Shown: positions 8,001 through 11,780 of the stretch, in pieces | Layout: every line of letters starts with the position of its first letter | Position numbering within the stretch: position 1 is the stretch's first letter | Source of the DNA: an uncultured Muribaculaceae bacterium | GTDB taxonomy: Bacteria; Bacteroidota; Bacteroidia; Bacteroidales; Muribaculaceae | DNA: 11,780 bases | Assembly (NCBI GenBank): GCA_910589095.1 | Contig: CAJUSN010000078.1 | Location: forward strand, 1-11,780 | Direction: 5' to 3' | Translations under genes and position numbers: made by a program | The notes under the pieces: generated by a model | Databases searched by the model: none | What the model was told of the DNA's origin: nothing | What the model saw: the letters and a program-made list of their open reading frames with translations, nothing else

Positions 8001-8583
8001 CGCTCAGGATGTTGACATCAATATACTCGTGATGGACACCGAATGTTATTCAAACACCGGCGGACAAACATCAAAAGCAACTCCATTGGGTGCTGTGATG
8101 AAATATTCAGCCGATGGAAAACGTACATATAAAAAAGATCTCGGCCGAATGATGATGACCTACGGAAATATCTATGTGGCCTCCATTGCTCTCGGAGCCA
8201 GTTATCAGCAGGCGGTTACAGCGCTTGCCGAAGCCGAGGCCTACCCGGGCCCGTCGCTCGTGATTGCCTATTGTCCGTGTATCAATCATGGAATCCGTTC
8301 GGGTATGAGTCACAGCATTGTGGAGGAACGGCTCGCGGTGAAAGCCGGATATTGGCCCCTCTACAGGTTTAATCCGGCATTGCCTCAGCCTCTCACAGTG
8401 GATGCGCCGGCACCTGACGGATCGCTCATAACGTTCATAAACGGTGAGGACCGCTATGCCGACCTCAAAATGACCGACCCTGCCGAGGCATCTATACTTC
8501 AACCTGATTTGCAGAACCGATGCGACCACATCTACGCTTTGCTCGCCGGACTGGCGCATCAAAAAAATGATAATGAAAAATGA
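5038..8583 (+). CDS. nifJ: Pyruvate:ferredoxin (flavodoxin) oxidoreductase, single-chain
   Basis: This 1181-residue oxygen-sensitive ThDP/iron-sulfur enzyme converts pyruvate and CoA to acetyl-CoA and CO2, reducing ferredoxin or flavodoxin. The N-terminal domain carries YPITP (T39), the activating glutamate E72 and R122 (CRSLASHAL), which match T31, E64 and R114 of Desulfovibrio africanus PFOR at a constant offset of eight. Two 4Fe-4S motifs follow: C698/C701/C704/C708 and C754/C757/C760/C764. The proximal cluster uses C820, C823, C848 and probably C1081 (CPCINHG). The C-terminal ThDP site has G972-D973-G974 and YSNTGGQ (N1006). Nearby residues are unusual: VASMGE replaces the common SSxMAE after YPITP. 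The start is uncertain: ATG 5038 follows a terminator by 11 bases, while TTG 5074 or ATG 5083 would leave little before the conserved DG. It overlaps the next gene by ATGA. Confidence 0.93.
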   Translation: MNAQQNTGRRPNLKSMDGCTAATYVAYAFSEVATIYPITPVASMGEVADKWALSGRKNLFGSEMEVKEMESELGAAAATHGALAAGALATTFTASQGLMLMIPNMYKIAGEQLPGVFHVGCRSLASHALSIFGDHQDVMACRATGFVMLASSSVQETLDLAIVAHVAAIEGSLPVLHFFDGWRTSNERATIDVLSYEDMVPLLDGDKVEAFRRRSMNPEHPTLRGTSQGSDVYFQCREACNPAYDAIPGIVGRAMERVSALTGRNYHAVDYHGAEDAEFVLISMGSSAQVIAETVDYLNRNGYRTGCINVRLYRPFPAEALLAALPPTVKHVAALDRTKEPGAFGEPLYLDVAAALQSVGSEVKLSGGRYGLSSKEFDPAMVKSIFDHMASERLARQFTVGIDDDVTHLSIDVPAFIIPEAQNGVTQAIFYGMGSDGTVGATRQLADIIAGLTDGYSQAYFNYSAKKSGGYTISQLRFGKSPIRAEYSIDEADYVGCNKDVYVRRFELLAKLRRGGVFVLNSPWDEAAMEKHLPAALKRAIASRSAKFYNVNANAIAQAGGLGVRINTIMAAVFIHLMSEHLPATAAIAAFKEQVKEAYMHEGGEVVSRNLAVIDAAASAIKEISYPSSWADARDAEEPSETELPVFVKDVAQPCLKLLGNELPVSKFAADGTLPMGTAAYEKRRIAINIPRWDADKCVECTECSLVCPHAAIRPYLLDADEEASKPAVMTTVPARGAGLQGLSYRIQVYPADCLGCGSCAVICPGKALEMVPVDSIFNNEKQCLDYLSSHVSIKDNLLQRDTVRGSQLHQPLLEFSGACAGCGETPYVKLLTQLFGERMVVANATGCSSIWGASYPSNPYCTDRHGHGPAWGNSLFEDNAEYGYGMLCALAARRRRLRDEIENLMASATEGDEVKSAASDWLSAYSSGDGSAKAATKLLAAAKAAPKSRLTDAIEEGADLLVKKSVWAIGGDGWAYDIDFGGLDHVLAQDVDINILVMDTECYSNTGGQTSKATPLGAVMKYSADGKRTYKKDLGRMMMTYGNIYVASIALGASYQQAVTALAEAEAYPGPSLVIAYCPCINHGIRSGMSHSIVEERLAVKAGYWPLYRFNPALPQPLTVDAPAPDGSLITFINGEDRYADLKMTDPAEASILQPDLQNRCDHIYALLAGLAHQKNDNEK

Positions 8584-9554
8584 CACATCAGAATGTTTTT
8601 TCAACCTCCCGTTGGATGCCCGACAATGAGATGGGCCACGGTTATGAAATGATGATATTTGACCAGGGTGAGGATTATTCCGGCAAGGTGAACTGTACAG
8701 TGATACGCAAACCCTCACACAAAGCTTCAACCCGAGGAATCCTTTACATCCATGGCTTTTCCGACTATTTTTTCCAAAAGGAGATGGCCGAGACATTTGC
8801 CAAGCATGGATGGAATTTCTATGCGGTGGATCTCCGCCGCTATGGTCGCAGTCTGCGTGAGGGGCAGCGCCCGTTTGAGGTGAGGGATCTTCGCGAATAT
8901 TTCGATGATATCCGTGCCGGACTGGCGGCCATGGAACGTGACGGCGTGGATGAGGTGGTGCTCATGGGCCATTCCACAGGTGGACTCACCTGCTCGCTTT
9001 ACATGCAGTGCGACCCCGATGAACGCATCAAAGGATTGATACTCAATTCTCCGTTTCTTACCTGGAACGTACAAGGCCTTAAAGGCGCTTTGGGCATTCC
9101 CTTGATGAGCGCTCTGGGCCGCGTGGCTCCACATGTTAAAGCAAGTAATGGACCGGATGAGAGCTACGGACATTCACTCTCGGCTGAAAATCGCGGTGAA
9201 TGGACCTATCGCAAGGACTGGAAGCCTGACCGCTTGCCGGATGTTGATGCGGCATGGGTGCGCGCCGTCGACATAGCTCAGAAGGCGTTGAAGGATGGGC
9301 AGGTGAAAGTGCCGGTGTTGTTGCTCCACTCCGATAAATCGGCATATCCCGGCGACTCGCCCGAAGAATTTGCAAAGGCCGATGGAGTGCTTGACGCCAT
9401 GGCTATCTCAAAGGCAGGAAGCACGCTTGGCCCTGATGTGACGGACTTTACTGTTTACGATGGGTTGCACGATGTTGTGCTGTCGCGCCCCGACGTCCGT
9501 GCCGTGGTCTACACCGCCATCTTTGACTGGCTTGCCGCCCGCAATCTCGGATAA
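8580..9554 (+). CDS. Alpha/beta hydrolase, serine aminopeptidase S33 / monoglyceride-lipase type
   Basis: This 324-residue protein has an alpha/beta-hydrolase fold of the Hydrolase_4 (PldB/lysophospholipase-like) group. The oxyanion-hole segment is LYIHGFSDYFF (about 55-65). The nucleophile elbow is GHSTGG with S132. The acid is probably D252 in LLHSDKSAYPGD, and the base is H297 in YDGLHDVVLSR. DLRRYGRS after strand 4 is typical of the group. A lid-like insert of about 80 residues lies between strands 6 and 7. No signal peptide or membrane segment is seen, so it is likely cytosolic. The start ATG overlaps the nifJ stop (ATGA, 8580-8583), implying translational coupling and one transcript. 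The substrate cannot be read from the sequence; an ester, lipid or thioester are all possible. The MITE-like element begins 23 bp after its stop codon. Confidence 0.85.
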   Translation: MTHQNVFSTSRWMPDNEMGHGYEMMIFDQGEDYSGKVNCTVIRKPSHKASTRGILYIHGFSDYFFQKEMAETFAKHGWNFYAVDLRRYGRSLREGQRPFEVRDLREYFDDIRAGLAAMERDGVDEVVLMGHSTGGLTCSLYMQCDPDERIKGLILNSPFLTWNVQGLKGALGIPLMSALGRVAPHVKASNGPDESYGHSLSAENRGEWTYRKDWKPDRLPDVDAAWVRAVDIAQKALKDGQVKVPVLLLHSDKSAYPGDSPEEFAKADGVLDAMAISKAGSTLGPDVTDFTVYDGLHDVVLSRPDVRAVVYTAIFDWLAARNLG

Positions 9555-9577
9555 TGAAGCCATTAAACATACTCTTA

Positions 9578-9759
9578 GAAACTGTTTAAATTTATTTTCA
9601 GAGAATTTTGAGAAGGATTTTCGAGGTGTTTCAGCAAGTTGAAAAAGGAGCGATGCGGGCATCGTGACTGATGAAACTTGGCTGAAACAACCGGAAAGAC
9701 GCTCAAAATTACTGAAAAGAAGTATTAAAAATTTTTTTAGAATAAATTTAAACAGTTTC
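9578..9759. mobile_element. MITE-like foldback element, no coding capacity
   Basis: The outer arms AGAAACTGTTTAAATTTATT (9577-9596) and its exact reverse complement (9741-9760) form a perfect 20-bp inverted repeat, extending to 23 of 24 bp. Taking GAAACTG...CAGTTTC as the ends gives a 182-bp element flanked by TTA on both sides (9575-9577 and 9760-9762), a possible 3-bp target duplication. The interior continues as an imperfect palindrome (TTTTCAG, AATTTTGAG and GTTTCAGC recur on the opposite strand of the right half) and folds about CGATGC-GG-GCATCG (9651-9664). There is no transposase. It resembles a non-autonomous insertion-sequence derivative. Its parent element is not identifiable here. 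A transcript would form a long hairpin that could also end transcription from the hydrolase gene. Confidence 0.75.
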
Positions 9760-9805
9760 TTAGAATGTTGCTCCTGTCGGTGATGAAAAATAGATGGTTA
9801 AGGCA

Positions 9806-9834
9806 TTGAAATTCCAAAAAATTACGTAAATTTG
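9806..9834 (+). promoter_or_regulatory. Bacteroidetes-type promoter for thrS
   Basis: TAAATTTG (9827-9834) is a perfect match to the Bacteroidetes -7 consensus TAnnTTTG. TTG at 9806-9808 (within CATTGAA) lies 18 bases upstream as the -33 element. Transcription would begin near 9840, giving a leader of about 60 nt before the thrS ATG. This is the best promoter in the window, and it places the foldback element outside the thrS transcript. Confidence 0.75.
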
Positions 9835-9845
9835 CAACCAAAAGT

Positions 9846-9886
9846 GGCACACTGCATCCTGTGGTGAGCCTTTTAACGTGTTAAAA
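9846..9886 (+). promoter_or_regulatory. Structured thrS leader: hairpin, T4 and adjacent inverted repeat
   Basis: GGC-A-CACTGC (9846-9855) can pair with GTGGTG-A-GCC (9861-9870): seven Watson-Crick pairs, two G-T pairs and one A-A mismatch around the loop ATCCT. TTTT (9871-9874) follows directly, a terminator-like arrangement. The T-run is also part of a second inverted repeat, TTTTAAC-GT-GTTAAAA (9871-9886), ending 12 bases before the ATG. The two structures share no stem bases, but their junction suggests attenuation or control of the start site. The function is inferred from the sequence only. Confidence 0.4.
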
Positions 9887-9898
9887 CATTAACCATCA

Positions 9899-11780
9899 AT
9901 GATAAATATTACATTTCCCGACAAATCGGTAAAGCAATTTGAAAGTGGCGTGACTCCTCTTCAAATAGCCGAGAGCATCAGCTCCCGACTTGCGCAGGAC
10001 GTGCTCGCCGCATCGGTCAACGAACAGGAATGGGATCTTACCCGTCCCATCACCGAGGATGCCTCGCTCAAGCTTTTCAAATGGGACGATCCTGAAGGCA
10101 AGCATGCTTTCTGGCACAGTTCGGCCCACCTCTTGGCCGAAGCCCTTCAGGAGCTTTATCCCGGCGTTAAATTCGGTATCGGTCCGGCCATTGAAAATGG
10201 TTTCTATTATGATATTGATCCGGGCGAACATGTGCTGACTGCGGCTGATTTCTCCAAAATCGAGAAAAAGATGCTGGAACTGGCACGCGAAAAGCAAGCT
10301 ATAGTACGCAAGGATATCTCCAAAGCCGATGCTTTGAAAATGTTTGGTGATCGTGGCGAGGAATACAAGTGTGAGCTCATCAGCGAGCTTGAGGACGGCC
10401 ATATCACCACTTACACGCAGGGCGCATTCACCGACCTTTGCCGCGGTCCGCATATACCCACCACAGCTCCCATCAAGGCTGTGAAGGTGATGTCGCTTGC
10501 CGGCGCATACTGGCGTGGAGATGAAAAACGCAATCAGCTTGTGCGCGTTTACGGTATCTCTTTCCCCAAGCAGAAGATGCTTGATGAGTATCTCAAGCTC
10601 CTTGAAGAAGCAAAGAAGCGCGACCACCGCAAACTTGGAAAAGAGATGGAACTCTTTGCATTCTCGCAGAATGTAGGTGCCGGTCTACCTCTGTGGCTCC
10701 CCAAAGGTGCCGCTCTCCGCGACCGTCTTGAGCAGTTCCTCCGCAAAATACAGAAACAATACGGTTATCAGCAGGTGATCACTCCCCACATCGGTAACAA
10801 GATGCTCTATGTCACCTCGGGCCACTATGCAAAATATGGCAAGGATTCCTTCCAGCCCATCCATACACCTGAAGAGGGCGAGGAATACCTGCTCAAACCC
10901 ATGAACTGCCCTCACCACTGCGAGATTTTCCGCGCTCTGCCCCGCAGTTACCGCGACCTGCCTCTGCGTCTGGCTGAGTTCGGAACGGTATACCGTTATG
11001 AGCAGAGCGGTGAGCTCCATGGTCTGACCCGAGTGCGCGGCTTTACGCAGGACGACGCTCACATCTATTGTGCTCCCGATCAGATCAAGGATGAGTTTCT
11101 GAAAGTGATGGATATCATTTTCTTCATCTTCAAGGCTCTCAAATTTGAAAACTTCGAAGCTCAGATTTCACTCCGCGACCCCAAGAACAAGGAAAAATAT
11201 ATCGGTAGCGACGAAAACTGGCACCTTGCCGAGCAGGCCATCATTGAAGCTTGCGAGGAAAAAGGCCTCAAGGCCCGCAAGGAACTTGGTGAAGCCGCTT
11301 TCTACGGACCCAAACTTGACTTTATGGTGAAGGATGCACTGGGTCGCCGCTGGCAGTTGGGTACCATTCAGGTGGACTACAACCTTCCCGAACGCTTCCA
11401 GCTCGAATACACCGGCTCAGATAACCAGAAACACCGTCCGGTGATGATTCACCGTGCTCCTTTCGGATCAATGGAACGTTTCGTGGCTGTGCTGCTTGAG
11501 CACACTGCCGGACGCTTCCCATTGTGGTTGGCCCCGGATCAAGCTGTGGTGCTCCCCATCTCGGAAAAATACAACGATTACGCACGCCAGGTGGCCAACC
11601 AGCTCAACATGGCCGATGTGCGCACCATCGTTGACGACCGAAATGAGAAAATTGGCAAGAAAATCCGCGACAATGAGCTCAAACGCATACCCTATTTGCT
11701 TATAGTTGGTGAAAAAGAAGCCAATAATGGCGAAATTTCTGTAAGAAAACAGGGCGAAGGTGATAAAGGTACGATGAAAA
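9899..11780 (+). CDS. thrS: Threonyl-tRNA synthetase, 3' end beyond window
   Basis: This class II synthetase charges tRNA-Thr; 627 codons are visible, so about 20 are missing compared with the usual length near 645. Domains run in order: N-terminal TGS domain (about 1-62, MINITFPDKSVKQF), editing domain with HSSAH (H73, H77) and CRGPH (C181, H185), and catalytic core. The core zinc ligands are C337 (MNCPHH), H388 (TQDDAHIY) and H518 (MIHRAPFGSMERF). Motif 2 is YRYEQSGELHGLTRVRGF and motif 3 contains GSMERF. The anticodon-binding domain begins near LAPDQAVVLPIS, and RNEKIGKKIRDNELKRIPY is intact. The ATG at 9899 gives the family's normal N-terminus. The reading frame is uninterrupted to the right edge. 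A good promoter and structured leader lie upstream. In Bacteroidetes thrS is often followed by infC and ribosomal protein genes, which would lie outside this window. Confidence 0.97.
   Translation, partial: MINITFPDKSVKQFESGVTPLQIAESISSRLAQDVLAASVNEQEWDLTRPITEDASLKLFKWDDPEGKHAFWHSSAHLLAEALQELYPGVKFGIGPAIENGFYYDIDPGEHVLTAADFSKIEKKMLELAREKQAIVRKDISKADALKMFGDRGEEYKCELISELEDGHITTYTQGAFTDLCRGPHIPTTAPIKAVKVMSLAGAYWRGDEKRNQLVRVYGISFPKQKMLDEYLKLLEEAKKRDHRKLGKEMELFAFSQNVGAGLPLWLPKGAALRDRLEQFLRKIQKQYGYQQVITPHIGNKMLYVTSGHYAKYGKDSFQPIHTPEEGEEYLLKPMNCPHHCEIFRALPRSYRDLPLRLAEFGTVYRYEQSGELHGLTRVRGFTQDDAHIYCAPDQIKDEFLKVMDIIFFIFKALKFENFEAQISLRDPKNKEKYIGSDENWHLAEQAIIEACEEKGLKARKELGEAAFYGPKLDFMVKDALGRRWQLGTIQVDYNLPERFQLEYTGSDNQKHRPVMIHRAPFGSMERFVAVLLEHTAGRFPLWLAPDQAVVLPISEKYNDYARQVANQLNMADVRTIVDDRNEKIGKKIRDNELKRIPYLLIVGEKEANNGEISVRKQGEGDKGTMK

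Noticed and set aside
5038..8583. Oxalate oxidoreductase (Moorella-type) as the identity of the large oxidoreductase
   Set aside because: Position beside oxalate genes is suggestive, but it is a single-chain enzyme with the complete PFOR pyruvate pocket (T39, R122, L129, I851, N1006) and four-cysteine proximal cluster, so pyruvate is far more likely.
8107..8796. 229-codon antisense open frame across the end of nifJ and start of the hydrolase gene
   Set aside because: It lies opposite two well-supported genes, has no recognisable domain, and is Arg/His/Ser-rich as expected for a shadow frame.
9408..9662. 84-codon antisense frame entering the foldback element
   Set aside because: Half is the shadow of the hydrolase C-terminus and half is repeat sequence; composition does not suggest a real protein.
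9835..9898. T-box leader for thrS
   Set aside because: The leader is only about 60 nt, with no T-box consensus and no antiterminator of that class; T-boxes are also not typical of Bacteroidetes.
9896..10627. 243-codon antisense open frame opposite thrS
   Set aside because: Fully opposite the conserved ThrS N-terminal and editing domains, with no family resemblance or plausible start signal.
1..11780. CRISPR arrays, tRNA/rRNA genes, toxin-antitoxin or defence genes
   Set aside because: No regularly spaced repeats, cloverleaf sequences or small gene pairs were seen; nearly all sequence is accounted for by metabolic genes and short gaps.

Overview
The window looks like chromosomal DNA of a gut-type member of the Bacteroidales, possibly the Muribaculaceae (S24-7) group. 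Three things point there: a Bacteroidetes-type -7 promoter element (TAAATTTG) upstream of thrS, A/T-rich translation starts without strong Shine-Dalgarno sequences, and a single-chain anaerobic pyruvate:ferredoxin oxidoreductase. Oxalate-degradation genes have been described in Muribaculaceae genomes, which fits, but the family-level call is inference. All genes lie on the + strand.

Layout. At the left edge is the right half of a foldback repeat (1-56). Next is a BCP-type peroxiredoxin gene (114-569), closed by a GC-rich hairpin (594-630). Then comes an oxalate-catabolism cassette: formyl-CoA:oxalate CoA-transferase (frc, 735-2045), oxalyl-CoA decarboxylase (oxc, 2153-3904) and an AEC-family membrane carrier (3958-4935). 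A strong hairpin lies between frc and oxc, and a classical hairpin plus T-run follows the carrier. Only 11 bases after that T-run begins a 1181-residue pyruvate:ferredoxin (flavodoxin) oxidoreductase (nifJ, 5038-8583). It overlaps by ATGA with an alpha/beta hydrolase of the serine aminopeptidase S33/monoglyceride-lipase type (8580-9554). A 182-bp MITE-like foldback element (9578-9759) separates this from thrS, which has a recognisable promoter and a structured leader. thrS starts at 9899 and runs off the right edge about 20 codons short of its end.

How the genes work together. Frc moves CoA from formyl-CoA to oxalate, Oxc decarboxylates oxalyl-CoA to formyl-CoA and CO2, and the carrier is the likely route for oxalate entry and/or formate exit. 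The net reaction is oxalate + H+ to formate + CO2. The order CoA-transferase, decarboxylase, AEC carrier parallels E. coli yfdW-yfdU-yfdV. The oxidoreductase keeps the residues that define a pyruvate pocket, so it is best read as central metabolism (acetyl-CoA, CO2, reduced ferredoxin) next to the cassette rather than an oxalate oxidoreductase. No known defence system, CRISPR array, tRNA, rRNA or intact transposase is visible. The most notable points are the cassette itself, an altered glycine loop in Frc, the terminator abutting nifJ, the nifJ-hydrolase coupling, the foldback repeat family and the thrS leader structure.
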